DNA from: an uncultured Holophagaceae bacterium
GTDB taxonomy: Bacteria > Acidobacteriota > Holophagae > Holophagales > Holophagaceae
Direction: 5' to 3'
DNA length: 64,000 nucleotides
Assembly: GCA_903884655.1 (NCBI GenBank)
Contig: CAISFO010000097.1
Coordinates: forward strand, 112,430 to 176,429
Part shown: piece after piece, positions 23,259 to 32,730 of the stretch
How positions within the stretch are numbered: the stretch's first letter is position 1
How the letters are laid out: each line of letters begins with the position of its first letter
Notes under the pieces: generated by a model
Seen by the model: only the letters and a program-made list of their open reading frames with translations
Databases searched by the model: none
Told to the model about the DNA's origin: nothing
Program-made: the position numbers and the translations under genes

Positions 23259-23295
23259 GGATGCCCTTCCTCACGCGTTCCGACACATGGTCAGC

Positions 23296-23398
23296 TAACA
23301 GTTTCTGAAAAGCCATAACAGTTGGCCAATCATTTTAGATAACACATGCATTGTATCTAAACTGTACCGATCATAATTTTATTGTAGTGTCACTGTTA
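23296..23398. promoter_or_regulatory. Probable MocR operator region with repeats and a palindrome
   Basis: TAACAGT occurs at 23296-23302 and 23316-23322 as a direct repeat with 20-bp period, and inverted as ACTGTTA at 23392-23398. Between them is a perfect palindrome TTAGATA-N12-TATCTAA (23335-23360). The region is AT-rich compared with its surroundings and lies between the divergent MocR regulator and the DUF2917 gene. MocR-type proteins typically bind direct or inverted repeats in such a position. Confidence 0.5.
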
Positions 23399-23466
23399 TG
23401 CCGCCTCCGGGGCGCCTACCTTTTGGGTGTGGCGAGACATCGCCCCCTTGGAAGACGGAGAGTGAC

Positions 23467-23757
23467 ATGACTGAACATGCGATCAAGCTGATCTCGTTTG
23501 GAAGACCCGCTGTTGATACCTGCGCCCCCATTTTCGGGACCGTGAAGTTCGAACGGGTCGCCACCTTCACCGGCCTGGAGGGCCAGCAGGTCCGCTGCAC
23601 CTCCGGGTACCTCTGGCTCACGGTCGAGAATGACCGGGACGACCACGTGATCCACCCTGGCGATGCCTTCCTGGTCCCCAACCGTGGCACGGTCATCGTG
23701 GGCGGCAAGGGGGGCTATGTGGTCGAGCCGTACTCTTCCATCGCCAAGGCCGTCTGA
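23467..23757 (+). CDS. DUF2917 domain protein
   Basis: The frame from ATG 23467, with GGAGAG upstream, encodes 96 residues. The core is a cupin-like beta domain: GQQVRCTSGYLWLTVENDRDD followed by HVIHPGDAFLVPNRGTVIVGG, which matches the DUF2917 pattern. There is no signal peptide, so it is cytoplasmic. It is divergent from the MocR regulator and is its likely target. Biochemical role unknown. Confidence 0.75.
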   Translation: MTEHAIKLISFGRPAVDTCAPIFGTVKFERVATFTGLEGQQVRCTSGYLWLTVENDRDDHVIHPGDAFLVPNRGTVIVGGKGGYVVEPYSSIAKAV

Positions 23758-23788
23758 CCCTTCCGGAATTTCAGCGCTCGGGAAAATG

Positions 23789-23819
23789 AGGCCCTGGTGG
23801 CGATTTCGCCCCAGGGCTT
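23789..23819. terminator. Strong hairpin between convergent DUF2917 and USP genes
   Basis: GCCCTGG-T-GGCG-ATTT-CGCC-CCAGGGC forms an 11-bp stem with one unpaired T. The minus-strand side is followed by ATTTTC, so it may end transcription in either direction. Confidence 0.55.
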
Positions 23820-23841
23820 CACTGCGGATCTCCGTCGAAAA

Positions 23842-24285
23842 TCAGGTCCTGGGGTCCGCCCGGATGACGAGCACATCACCCGCCGCCCGGCGGATGACCC
23901 GCTCCACGGTGCTGCCGAGATGAAACGCCTCTAGGGCGCTGTGCCCCTTGTGCCCAAGCAACAGGAGGGTATCCGCGTCCGCCTGTTCCGCCAGGCATCT
24001 GGCGGGGTTCCCTGTTCGGATCAGCCCTTGGCTTCCCGGATAGGGTTCCAGCCATTGGTCCAGCAGCTTCCGGGCATTCGGTTCGAAGGTCTCGAACCAG
24101 GCGGGATCACCCATGGGCACATGGGCGCTGAACAGGGGTGGATCAGGATGCGCCACCACATGGATGGCTGTCAGTGGAACGCCGAGTCGCTGGGCCCACA
24201 GGGAAGCACGAGCCAGGGTCACCCGGCTGGCCTCCGAGAAATCGATGCCGACCAGGATGCGCTTCAGCACGGTCGCCTCGCTCAT
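23842..24285 (-). CDS. Universal stress protein family
   Basis: The 147-residue protein begins with the USP fold start ILVGIDFSEASRVTLARASLWAQRLG and VPLTAIHVVAHP. It ends GHKGHSALEAFHLGSTVERVIRRAAGDVLVIRAD. The G-x2-G-x9-G(S/T)VE nucleotide-binding motif is present as GHKGHSALEAFHLGSTVE. I chose ATG 24285 because family similarity begins nearby; the ORF-track extension is not homologous. It is convergent with the DUF2917 gene and has no other operon partner. Confidence 0.88.
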   Translation of the reverse strand: MSEATVLKRILVGIDFSEASRVTLARASLWAQRLGVPLTAIHVVAHPDPPLFSAHVPMGDPAWFETFEPNARKLLDQWLEPYPGSQGLIRTGNPARCLAEQADADTLLLLGHKGHSALEAFHLGSTVERVIRRAAGDVLVIRADPRT

Positions 24286-24416
24286 GGCGGGCCCAATGTA
24301 GGTCCGTCCCGATGTGGTTCGCGTCACAAGGCGCCGGGCGGAGGCCCGTCCCGGATGGACGATCAGCCCCGAAGCGGGGCGCATTCGCATCCCGCTTCAG
24401 GGCTGGAATGGCCCAT

Positions 24417-26456
24417 CTATGCCCTCAGGGCCTTGGCCGCCAGTTCGAGGACATCGGTGGTCGCCACGCCCTCATGGCCGGTCTCGCCGGCCGCGTTGTT
24501 CAGCATGACGTTGCAGAAGGGGCAGCCGACGGCGATGGTGGTGGCCTTGGTCTCCAGGGCCTGCTCGAAACGCTCGTGGTTCACGCGCTTGCCCAGGTGC
24601 TCCTCCAGCCAGAACCGGCCACCGCCTGCGCCACAGCACATGGTGGCTTCGCCGTGCTTTTCCATCTCCGTGAGCTTCACGCCAGGGATGGCGTCAAGGA
24701 TCGCCCGGGGCGCCTCCACCTGGCCATTGATGCGGCTGAGGTAGCAGGGGTCGTGGTAGGTCAGGTCCACATCCACGGTCTGTTCCAGCTTCAGCTTGCC
24801 CGCCGCGAGGAGCTTCGCCACCAGCTCGGTGCCGTGCACCACCTCGAACTCTCCGCCGAAGGCCGGGTACTCGTTCTTCAGGGTGTTGAGGCAATGGGGA
24901 CAGTTGGTGATGACCTTCTTCACGCTGTAGCCCTTGAGCACTTCCACATTGGCTTCCGTCGCGGTCTGGAAGAGGTACTCGTTCCCCAGGCGCCGAGCGG
25001 ATTCGCAGGTGCAGCTTTCCTCGGTGCCAAGGATGGCGAAGGACACCTCCGCCGCCTTCAGCAGCTTCACCAGGGCCTGGGAAACCTTCTGGCCGGCCGC
25101 ATCGTAGGATCCTGCGCAGCCCACCCAGAAGAGGTACTCGGCCTCGGGATTCTCGGCCATCGTCGGCACCTCGAGCCCTTCGGCCCACTTGGCCCGGTCC
25201 ACCTTGGCCAGGTTCCAGGGGTTGCCCTGGCGCTCCATGCCCTTGAAGGCCACCTGAGCCTCGGCCGGGAAGTTGCTCTCTTCCAGGGTGAGGTAGCGCC
25301 TCATGCCTACGAGCTTGTCCACGAAGCTGATCTGCAGCGGACAGGCCCACTCGCAGTAGCCACAGCTGGTGCAGGCCCAGATGGTGTCCTGGCTGATCCA
25401 GCCTTCGAGCTGCTCCTTGCTCCAGGGCGCGACTTCGTCATCGCGCTTCCAGAAGGAGCCTTCCGGCACGGGGCCGCCGATGAGCAGGCGGTCCTCGGGC
25501 ACGGCCTGATCCTGGCCCATCTGATCCAGGGGCGTGGCCTTCAGGTAGTCGCGGAGGTCATTGCCGAAATCCTTCGGACGGAGCGGCTTTCCCGTCAGCG
25601 TGGTGGGGCAGTTCTCCAGGCAGCGGCCGCATTCCACGCAGGTGTAGAAGTCGAGCATCTGCTTCCAGGTGAAGTCCTGGATCTTGTTGATGCCGAAGTG
25701 CTCGGCCTCCATGTCCATGGGCTTGAGGTTCTTCTGCGGCTCCAGCTCGCGGAAGTAGATGTTGAAGAGCGAGGTGAAGACATGGAAGTGCTTGGAGTAG
25801 GGCAGGAAGTTGGCGAAGAAGTAGAGGACCGCCAGGTGCAGCCACCACATGGTCTTGTAGAGCACCAGCAGGCCTGTGCCACCCAGGGGCCGCAGCAGGT
25901 TGGCGACGAAGAGACTGACCGGGGCCCAGGCCTTCCAGGCCGGATTGTGCAGCCAGATGTAGGCGCCATCCGCCAGCAGGTCCGTCACCATCAGGGCGCC
26001 GATGAGGCTCAGGGTGGCCCAGGCATCCCAGGAATTCTCCAGCCGCCAGGGCTTGATCACCAGGCGCCGGAAGGCGGCCAGTCCCAGACCCAGGAGCACC
26101 AGGGCCTCGAATACATCCTTGGTGGTCTGGTAGCCGTACCCGAAGCCCCCCAGGGCCTCGGTCATGTGGAAGGCAGGGAAAAGGCCCTCCAGCACCAGAC
26201 CAATGGAGCGCAAGGACAGCACGCAGAAGCCCCAGAAGATGAGGATGTGATAGAAGCCCGCGTACTTGTCCCGCACCATGCGCTGCTGCAGCAGCGCCAG
26301 GGTGAACACGCCCTTCAGGCGGACCCAGGGCTGGTCGAAGCGGTTGTCCGGCAGGCCGGCCTTCAGCGTGGCCAGCCGTAGCCGGATGGTCCAGGCGAAG
26401 AAGCCCAGGGCTCCCAGCGTCATGATCCAGAAAAGCGCGATTTCCAGGGCCTTCAT
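24417..26456 (-). CDS. Membrane Fe-S oxidoreductase, EMO-like (ETF:menaquinone oxidoreductase)
   Basis: The 679-residue protein has an N-terminal NarI-like membrane domain (about residues 1-250, five to six helices, several His positioned for b-hemes). The middle part has two [4Fe-4S] ferredoxin clusters (CVECGRCLENCP and CTSCGYCEWACP). Two C-terminal CCG domains (LFWVGCAGSYD, CTCESARR, YHDPCYLSR, MCCGAGGGRFW) are the non-cubane cluster type of HdrB. This fusion matches the ETF:(methyl)menaquinone oxidoreductase described in Geobacter and syntrophs, which passes electrons from acyl-CoA dehydrogenases via ETF to menaquinone. No etfBA genes are in the window. GGAGGG precedes the ATG. Confidence 0.85.
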   Translation of the reverse strand: MKALEIALFWIMTLGALGFFAWTIRLRLATLKAGLPDNRFDQPWVRLKGVFTLALLQQRMVRDKYAGFYHILIFWGFCVLSLRSIGLVLEGLFPAFHMTEALGGFGYGYQTTKDVFEALVLLGLGLAAFRRLVIKPWRLENSWDAWATLSLIGALMVTDLLADGAYIWLHNPAWKAWAPVSLFVANLLRPLGGTGLLVLYKTMWWLHLAVLYFFANFLPYSKHFHVFTSLFNIYFRELEPQKNLKPMDMEAEHFGINKIQDFTWKQMLDFYTCVECGRCLENCPTTLTGKPLRPKDFGNDLRDYLKATPLDQMGQDQAVPEDRLLIGGPVPEGSFWKRDDEVAPWSKEQLEGWISQDTIWACTSCGYCEWACPLQISFVDKLVGMRRYLTLEESNFPAEAQVAFKGMERQGNPWNLAKVDRAKWAEGLEVPTMAENPEAEYLFWVGCAGSYDAAGQKVSQALVKLLKAAEVSFAILGTEESCTCESARRLGNEYLFQTATEANVEVLKGYSVKKVITNCPHCLNTLKNEYPAFGGEFEVVHGTELVAKLLAAGKLKLEQTVDVDLTYHDPCYLSRINGQVEAPRAILDAIPGVKLTEMEKHGEATMCCGAGGGRFWLEEHLGKRVNHERFEQALETKATTIAVGCPFCNVMLNNAAGETGHEGVATTDVLELAAKALRA

Positions 26457-26614
26457 GGGGTCCCTCCATGCGATGAACGTTCATAACGGGCCGCGGCGCG
26501 ACGTCGAGGTCCCATATATTGTCTCACCCGGCTATCAAGTATGGTGTAAGGCCCAGTGTAGCCGTGGCCATGACAAACTGAAGGCCCGACCTTGGGTCAG
26601 CACAGGAGTCGACA

Positions 26615-26968
26615 TTGGCACCTCCCGAACCCCTGCATTTTGAAGCCGCAGTGACCCGTCCCCTGTCCGTGGTCTTCAAGGTTGGCGACCTCTGGGAAGG
26701 CCATGACTACACGGTGGAGATCATCGCTTCGCGCCAGGGCCTGGACGGCTTCGACGTGGTGGTGGACTTCCGGGACCTGGAGAGGGCCCTGGACCGCAGC
26801 CTGGTCCCCCTGCAGGGACGGCTGCTCTCGGACCTGGGCCTGGACGGCCCCCTGGCCCTGGCCCAACGACTCCTGGCTGAGCTCGCCCCCTTCGTGCCGG
26901 TCCCCGCCCGCCTCAAGGAAGTGGCGCTGACGGACGGGACGGGGCGGAAGCTGGCCGTGAGGGCCTAG
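26615..26968 (+). CDS. Degenerate 6-pyruvoyl-tetrahydropterin synthase/QueD-like protein
   Basis: The TTG start at 26615 follows AGGAG by six bases and gives 117 residues. The overall T-fold pattern of QueD/PTPS is retained: LHFEAAVTR at the start, WEGHDYTVEIIASRQG for the second strand, VVVDFRDLERALDR for the helix. The zinc ligands are not: FEAAH reads FEAAV, HGH reads EGH, and the catalytic LDH region reads LQGRLL. It may bind a pterin or have a structural role rather than act as a synthase. It is followed after five bases by a signal peptidase gene. Confidence 0.55.
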   Translation: MAPPEPLHFEAAVTRPLSVVFKVGDLWEGHDYTVEIIASRQGLDGFDVVVDFRDLERALDRSLVPLQGRLLSDLGLDGPLALAQRLLAELAPFVPVPARLKEVALTDGTGRKLAVRA

Positions 26969-26973
26969 GGCGG

Positions 26974-27405
26974 ATGCGCCCCTTCATCCCTATTGCCGCC
27001 CTCGCGCTCGCTCTGTCACCGCTATTGGTGGTCCATCCCGTGCGGGTCTCAGGACGCAGCATGGAACCCGCCCTCAGGGACGGAGATCTGCGCTGGGCCC
27101 TGCGCGCCTGGGCCAGCCACCTGCCGCAACGAGGGGAGATCTGGCTCGTGGAAGGCCCCCATGGCAGCTCGGTGAAGCGGGTGCTGGGCCTGCCCGGCGA
27201 GACGGTGACTTGGCGTGGCCCGGATGTCTGGATCAGCGGCCGACGGCTCGATGAGCCCTGGGTCGTCCATCCCGAACGCAATGGGGACGGGCAATCTCTT
27301 TGCGGCCCAGGCTACCTGGTCCTCGGTGACAACCGTCCCGATAGCCAGGATGGACGCGCCTGGGGGCCAGTTCCAGCCCAGGCGCTGCGAGGTCGCTTGC
27401 TTTAA
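26974..27405 (+). CDS. Short signal peptidase I (S26 family)
   Basis: The 143-residue protein has one N-terminal membrane segment (IPIAALALALSPLLVV). The catalytic Ser follows in SGRSMEP (Ser29), then the general-base Lys in VKRVLGLPGE (Lys68). The C-terminal GPGYLVLGDNRPDSQDGRAWGPV carries the box E GDN. It is much shorter than E. coli LepB and has only one transmembrane anchor, like some Gram-positive enzymes. It probably cleaves a limited set of exported proteins, with a standard LepB elsewhere. Five bases separate it from the QueD-like gene upstream. Confidence 0.85.
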   Translation: MRPFIPIAALALALSPLLVVHPVRVSGRSMEPALRDGDLRWALRAWASHLPQRGEIWLVEGPHGSSVKRVLGLPGETVTWRGPDVWISGRRLDEPWVVHPERNGDGQSLCGPGYLVLGDNRPDSQDGRAWGPVPAQALRGRLL

Positions 27406-27421
27406 GGCGCCGTTGCGAAAC

Positions 27422-28132
27422 CTAGGCCCCCAGGTACGCCTTGCGCACCATGTCATTGGCCTTCAGATTCTGTCCTGTGTCCGTCAGCACGATCTGGCCG
27501 GTCTGCAGGACGTAGCCGCGGTGCGCGATGGAGAGGGCCATCAGCGCGTTCTGCTCCACCAATAGGATGGTCGTGCCCCGGGCGTTCAGCTCCCGGATGA
27601 TGTCGAAGATCTGGTCCACCAGCACAGGCGCAAGGCCCATGGAAGGCTCGTCCATGAGCAGGATCTTAGGATTGGACATGAGGCCCCGGGCGGTGGCCAG
27701 CATCTGCTGCTCCCCTCCCGACAGGGTGCCGCCCTTCTGCTGGGCCCGCTCCTTCAGCCTGGGAAAGAGGGTGAAGGCGTTCTCCATGTTTGCTTCGATC
27801 TGCTTCTTATCATCGAGAATATAGGCACCCATCTCCAGGTTCTCGGTAACCGTCAGAGCCGGGAAGATGCCCCGGCCTTCCGGCACCAGTCCCAGCCCGT
27901 GCTTGTGCACCACATTGGGGGCCATATGGTGGATTTCCTTGCCCTCCAGTAGCACCGTGCCCCGGCGGGGATGCAGGAGGCCCGAGATGGACCGGAGGGT
28001 GGTGGTCTTGCCGGCGCCGTTGGCGCCGATGAGGGCCACGATCTCGCCCTGTTCGACCTTGAGGGACACGCCCATCAGGGCGTGGATGTTGCCGTAGTAG
28101 GAGTGGACGTCGTTCAGCTCGAGCAGGCTCAT
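27422..28132 (-). CDS. livF: Branched-chain amino-acid ABC transporter ATPase LivF
   Basis: The 236-residue ATPase has Walker A GANGAGKTT, the LSGGEQQML signature, Walker B ILLMDEPSMGLAP and the LVEQNALMALSIAHRGYVLQTGQIVL end that distinguishes LivF from LivG. It energises import of leucine, isoleucine and valine or related solutes through LivHM. It is the last gene of the liv operon, 10 bp after livG, with a GAGGAGG ribosome site. Confidence 0.93.
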   Translation of the reverse strand: MSLLELNDVHSYYGNIHALMGVSLKVEQGEIVALIGANGAGKTTTLRSISGLLHPRRGTVLLEGKEIHHMAPNVVHKHGLGLVPEGRGIFPALTVTENLEMGAYILDDKKQIEANMENAFTLFPRLKERAQQKGGTLSGGEQQMLATARGLMSNPKILLMDEPSMGLAPVLVDQIFDIIRELNARGTTILLVEQNALMALSIAHRGYVLQTGQIVLTDTGQNLKANDMVRKAYLGA

Positions 28133-28142
28133 GGTTTCCTCC

Positions 28143-28937
<795 letters not shown>

Positions 28938-28938
28938 G

Positions 28939-30306
28939 CTAGGCCTCCTTCCCTTCCAGGCTCTCGCCTTCAGGTTCTCCGCCGAGTTCCCGCTTGCGCC
29001 GGGCCGCGGGCAGCAGCCCCGCAGGCCGGTAGATCATCATGAGAACCAGGACGATGCCGAAGATCAGGCGCTGGTACTTGGTGGGGTCCAGCTGGTTGGA
29101 GAGATTCTTCCAGTGGAAGCCCAGGAACACCGCGTCGCTCTGCCGCAGCTGGGACAGGTAGAGGGAGAAGCTCTGCAACACCTGGATGTTCAGCAAAGTG
29201 ACGACCGTGGCCCCGACGATCACACCGGTGATGCTCCCGATGCCCCCCAGGATGACCATCGTGAGTACGCCCACGGACTGGAGGAAGGTGAAGGTCTCTG
29301 GACTCACGAAGGTGCGGCTCGCCGCGAACAGCACGCCCATGGCGCCGGCGAACGAAGCGCCCACGGCGAAGGCGCCGAGCTTGAGCTTGTTGGCGTTGAT
29401 GCCCATGGCTCCGGCAGAGAGCTCGTCCTCGCGGATGGCGGTCCAGGCCCGGCCCACCTTGGAATCATCCAGCCGGTAGGTGATCACGATGACGGCGATC
29501 ACCACCAGCAGGGCGATGAGGTAGAACAGGATGTTGTAGGCTTGGTTCTCCGTGACCCGGTGCCCGACCACGGGCTGGATGACCTGATTGAACAGCTTCA
29601 GCACCCCCTCCGGCATGGTGGGCCGCTGGATGGGCGTGATGCCCTGGGGGCCGTTGGTGAAGTTGATGGGCTTGTCCAGGTTGTTGGCCAGCTGCCGCAC
29701 GATCTCGCCGAAGGCCAGGGTGATGACCGCCAGGTAGTCACCGCGCACCCGCAGCACCGGCAGTCCCAGGAGCAGGCCGAGGATCGCGGCCACGATGACC
29801 CCCAGGAACACGAACAGGTAGAACCAGTCGGGTGCCAGGAAGAACGGCGTGTTCAAGGCCTTGGTCGTGACCGTGGAATGGAGCAGGTAGGGCTGCTGGG
29901 AGCCGAAGAAGGCCCAGAGGTAGGCCCCCACCGCGTAGAAGGCCATGTAGCCGAAGTTGAGCAGGCCGGAGAAGCCCACCACGATATTGAGGCCCAGGGC
30001 CAGGGCCGAGAACACCGCGATCTGGAAGATGACCTCCAGATAGAACAGGTTCCGCGCGCCGAGGATGGGCACCAGGACCACCGCCAGGAACACCGCCAGG
30101 CCGAGCTGGACGGCCCGGTTCATCTTGAGCCAGTAGATGGAGCTGGCGGCGAACACGAACAGGAGGAACCCCGGGATGGAGCGGGGGCTCGCATAGACCA
30201 GGGAGAACCCAAGGATGATGAGGCCGATGGACGCGAAGTAGGGCGTCCGTCCCCGGTTGAGGAAGTCCAGCAGGTTCTGGGATCGGCTCTTGAGGGATTC
30301 TTTCAT
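28939..30306 (-). CDS. livM: Branched-chain amino-acid ABC transporter permease LivM
   Basis: The 455-residue permease has about ten helices and the LivM core: VVGFSGLLNFGYMAFYAVGAYLWA, LRVRGDYLAVITLAFGEIVR, RAWTAIREDELSAGAMGIN and MVILGGIGSITGVIVGA. It has an additional N-terminal helical extension (SIGLIILGFSLVYASPRSIPGFLLFVF) and a charged C-terminal tail. It pairs with LivH to form the membrane channel. GGAGG precedes the ATG. It follows livH by nine bases. Confidence 0.92.
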   Translation of the reverse strand: MKESLKSRSQNLLDFLNRGRTPYFASIGLIILGFSLVYASPRSIPGFLLFVFAASSIYWLKMNRAVQLGLAVFLAVVLVPILGARNLFYLEVIFQIAVFSALALGLNIVVGFSGLLNFGYMAFYAVGAYLWAFFGSQQPYLLHSTVTTKALNTPFFLAPDWFYLFVFLGVIVAAILGLLLGLPVLRVRGDYLAVITLAFGEIVRQLANNLDKPINFTNGPQGITPIQRPTMPEGVLKLFNQVIQPVVGHRVTENQAYNILFYLIALLVVIAVIVITYRLDDSKVGRAWTAIREDELSAGAMGINANKLKLGAFAVGASFAGAMGVLFAASRTFVSPETFTFLQSVGVLTMVILGGIGSITGVIVGATVVTLLNIQVLQSFSLYLSQLRQSDAVFLGFHWKNLSNQLDPTKYQRLIFGIVLVLMMIYRPAGLLPAARRKRELGGEPEGESLEGKEA

Positions 30307-30315
30307 GGAATCCTC

Positions 30316-31479
30316 CTACGCCTTCTGCGAGACATGCTCGCCGAGCAGCCCATTGGGGCGGAACACGATCACGACGATCAGGATGAGAAAGGCCACCATG
30401 TCCTTGTACTCGGCCCCGAAGGCGCCCATGGTGTAGGTGCCCAGGTAGGCCCCCGCGAAGCTTTCGATCATTCCGAGCACCATGCCGCCGAGCAGGGCGC
30501 CGGTGAGGTTCCCGATGCCGCCCAGCACCGCCGCGGCGAAGGCCTTGATGCCCGGCATGAAGCCCACGAAGGGATCGATGCGAGTGAACTTGAGGGCATA
30601 CATGACACCCGCGGCACCACCCAGGGCGCCGCCCACCAGGAAGGTGAGCGAGATCATGGCATTGACGTTGATGCCCATGAGGGCCGCCGTGTTCTTGTCC
30701 TGGGCCACCGCCCGGATGGCCTTCCCTACCTTGGTGGAATTCACGAGGTAGTTCAGGGCCACCAGCATGAGCACCGCAGCGATGATCACCACCACGGACT
30801 TGACCTGGATGTCGATGACCTTGGAACCGAGCCGGAACAGGTTGATGCGGTCATCAAAGTTGCCGAAGGTCGGAATCACTCGGTAGAACTGGCCCGTGGT
30901 GAGGCTTTCCGTCAGGCGGATGAGGTCCTGCAAGGCGAAGGAGACGCCGATGGCCGAGATGAGGGCCACCAGGGTGGGAGAATTGCGCAGCGGACGGTAG
31001 GCCACCCGCTCCACCAGCACGGCCATGCCACCCGAGGCCGCCATGCCCACCAGCAGGGCAAGTCCCAGATACATAAAGGCCCCCATGGTCGAGGCCTTCG
31101 CCAGGACCCCCATCTTGTTCAGGGCGATGAGGGATTCCACGCCGCAGAAGGCGCCGATGGCGAAGATCTCGCTATGGGCGAAATTGATGAACTGCAGGAC
31201 GCCGTAGACCATGGTGTAGCCCAGAGCGATGGCCGCGTAGACGAAGCCGATGGTCATGCCGTCGATGAGCACCTGGGGCAGGCTGTTGAAGGTGTAGACA
31301 AGGATTCCCACCCCTTGGGTGGCCTGCAGCGCCTGGTCGGCGGCGGATCCCCGGAAGAGGAGGGCCAGCAGCAACATGACCAGGGAGCAGATGGCTCCCG
31401 CGCCGGTGACGAACACCACCACTTGGCCGATGGGCAGCAGGAGCTGCCGCAGGTTCCTCGAACCCATGAAAGGACGCAT
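30316..31479 (-). CDS. livH: Branched-chain amino-acid ABC transporter permease LivH
   Basis: The 387-residue permease has the LivH core IDGMTIGFVYAAIALGYTMVYGVLQFINFAHSEIFAIGAF, IGVSFALQDL, RAVAQDKNTAALMGINVN and AAVLGGIGNLTGALLGGMVLGMIE. It has an extra N-terminal helix of about 40 residues compared with E. coli LivH. I chose ATG 31479 with GGGAG upstream, 61 bp after the livK stop. An intercistronic terminator-like hairpin lies in that gap. Confidence 0.92.
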   Translation of the reverse strand: MRPFMGSRNLRQLLLPIGQVVVFVTGAGAICSLVMLLLALLFRGSAADQALQATQGVGILVYTFNSLPQVLIDGMTIGFVYAAIALGYTMVYGVLQFINFAHSEIFAIGAFCGVESLIALNKMGVLAKASTMGAFMYLGLALLVGMAASGGMAVLVERVAYRPLRNSPTLVALISAIGVSFALQDLIRLTESLTTGQFYRVIPTFGNFDDRINLFRLGSKVIDIQVKSVVVIIAAVLMLVALNYLVNSTKVGKAIRAVAQDKNTAALMGINVNAMISLTFLVGGALGGAAGVMYALKFTRIDPFVGFMPGIKAFAAAVLGGIGNLTGALLGGMVLGMIESFAGAYLGTYTMGAFGAEYKDMVAFLILIVVIVFRPNGLLGEHVSQKA

Positions 31480-31489
31480 AGGGTCTCCC

Positions 31490-31524
31490 AAAAAACACCC
31501 CCCCTCCAAGGAAGAAGGGGGGGT
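31490..31524 (-). terminator. Intercistronic hairpin with U-tract between livK and livH
   Basis: ACCCCCCC and GGGGGGGT form an 8-bp stem with a 12-base loop, followed on the minus strand by a run of six T (interrupted by one G). It starts 16 bases after the livK stop codon and ends just before the livH ribosome site. Such partial terminators commonly let the binding protein be made in excess of the permeases. Confidence 0.7.
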
Positions 31525-31539
31525 GCCAAAGCCTGGTGT

Positions 31540-32730
31540 CTACTTGGGCGGTGCGATGCTGAGGATCTGGTCGATCTTGTTGGCGGACCACTTCGCGGGA
31601 TCGGCCGAAGTGACCTGGATGACGAAGTACTTGGCCAGGCTCGGATCGCCCTTGCCATTGAACGTCACGGTGCCGGTGATGCCCTTGAAGTTCTGGAGGG
31701 CGCGGACGGCCTTGGCCACATCGGCGCGGGCTGGCAGCTTGCCGCCGTTGGCGGTCGTGGCGTTCTCGATGGCCTTCAGCAGGATGGCCGTGCAGTCATA
31801 GGACTGGGCCGCGAAGGGCTGGGGGGTGTTGCCGAACTTGGCCTTGAAGTCAGCCACGAACTTGGCGGTATCGGGATAGATGTCGGCGGGGCCGGATACC
31901 GTGGAGAAGTAGGTGCCAGCGCCCTGCTGGAGGGAGTCACCGGCGATCTTGGCGGCGTCACCGGAATCGAATCCGTCATCGGAGAGGCACATGCCCTTGA
32001 AGCCCTTCTGGCGGGCCTGCTTGAACAACACGGCGGCCTGGTCGAACATCCCGCCGAAGTAGATGCACTCGGGCTTGGCAGAAATGATGGGCGAGAGAAT
32101 GGCGTCGAAATTGGCCTTTTCTTCCGTCCCGGCGAACCCGACCACCTTGATGCCCTGGGCCTCGGCCTCCTTCTTGAAGTACTCGGCAATGCCCTGCCCG
32201 TAGGCGGTCTTGTCATGCAGCACGTAGGCGACCTTCATGCCCTTGGCCTTGGCGAACTGGGCACCGACCACACCCTGCACGTCGTCACGGCCGCAGACGC
32301 GGTTCACTTCAGCGTATCCGCGGTCGGTGACCTTGGGATTGGTGTTGGCGGGGGACACATTGCAGAGGTTGGCCGCGTGGTATTCCTCGGAGGAGGGAAT
32401 CTGCACGCCAGAGTTGTAGTGGCCCACGACTCCTAGCACCGCCGGGTCGGACACGATGTTCTTGGCGTTGGCCACGCCCGTGTCCGGGTTGCCCTGGTCA
32501 TCGAAGGGCGCGAGCTCGACCTTGAAGCCCATCTTGGTGAGCGGCTCGGAGAGCTGCTCGATGGCAAGCTGAGTGCCGTTCTTGATGTCGCTGCCCACGA
32601 CGGACGTGGCGCCCGAGAGCGGACTCTGGGTGGCGATCTTGATGGTCTTGCTTTCCTTGTCGCAACCTCCCGCCAGCAGCAGGCATAGCGCCGCGACAGC
32701 CGGCGCGAGGGTGGAGATGGGTTTACGCAT
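31540..32730 (-). CDS. livK: Branched-chain amino-acid ABC transporter substrate-binding lipoprotein
   Basis: The 396-residue protein has a lipoprotein signal ending LLLAGGC (Cys at 23). The periplasmic-binding fold starts IKIATQSPLSGATSVVGSDIKNGTQLAIEQL and includes VLGVVGHYNSGVQIPSSEEY, the substrate-contacting GHYNSG loop, and VAYVLHDKTAYGQGIAEYFKKEAE. It delivers leucine, isoleucine, valine or related compounds to LivHM. Ligand specificity cannot be fixed from sequence. CAGGAGG precedes ATG 32730. It heads the livKHMGF operon. Confidence 0.93.
   Translation of the reverse strand: MRKPISTLAPAVAALCLLLAGGCDKESKTIKIATQSPLSGATSVVGSDIKNGTQLAIEQLSEPLTKMGFKVELAPFDDQGNPDTGVANAKNIVSDPAVLGVVGHYNSGVQIPSSEEYHAANLCNVSPANTNPKVTDRGYAEVNRVCGRDDVQGVVGAQFAKAKGMKVAYVLHDKTAYGQGIAEYFKKEAEAQGIKVVGFAGTEEKANFDAILSPIISAKPECIYFGGMFDQAAVLFKQARQKGFKGMCLSDDGFDSGDAAKIAGDSLQQGAGTYFSTVSGPADIYPDTAKFVADFKAKFGNTPQPFAAQSYDCTAILLKAIENATTANGGKLPARADVAKAVRALQNFKGITGTVTFNGKGDPSLAKYFVIQVTSADPAKWSANKIDQILSIAPPK

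Noticed and set aside
24366-24380. GCCCCG-AAG-CGGGGC hairpin as terminator of the EMO-like gene
   Set aside because: No U-tract follows on either strand and the loop is only three bases; too weak to call.
24138-26381. 747-codon plus-strand ORF opposite the EMO-like gene
   Set aside because: It is a shadow of the Fe-S oxidoreductase on the other strand, with no domain and no ribosome site.
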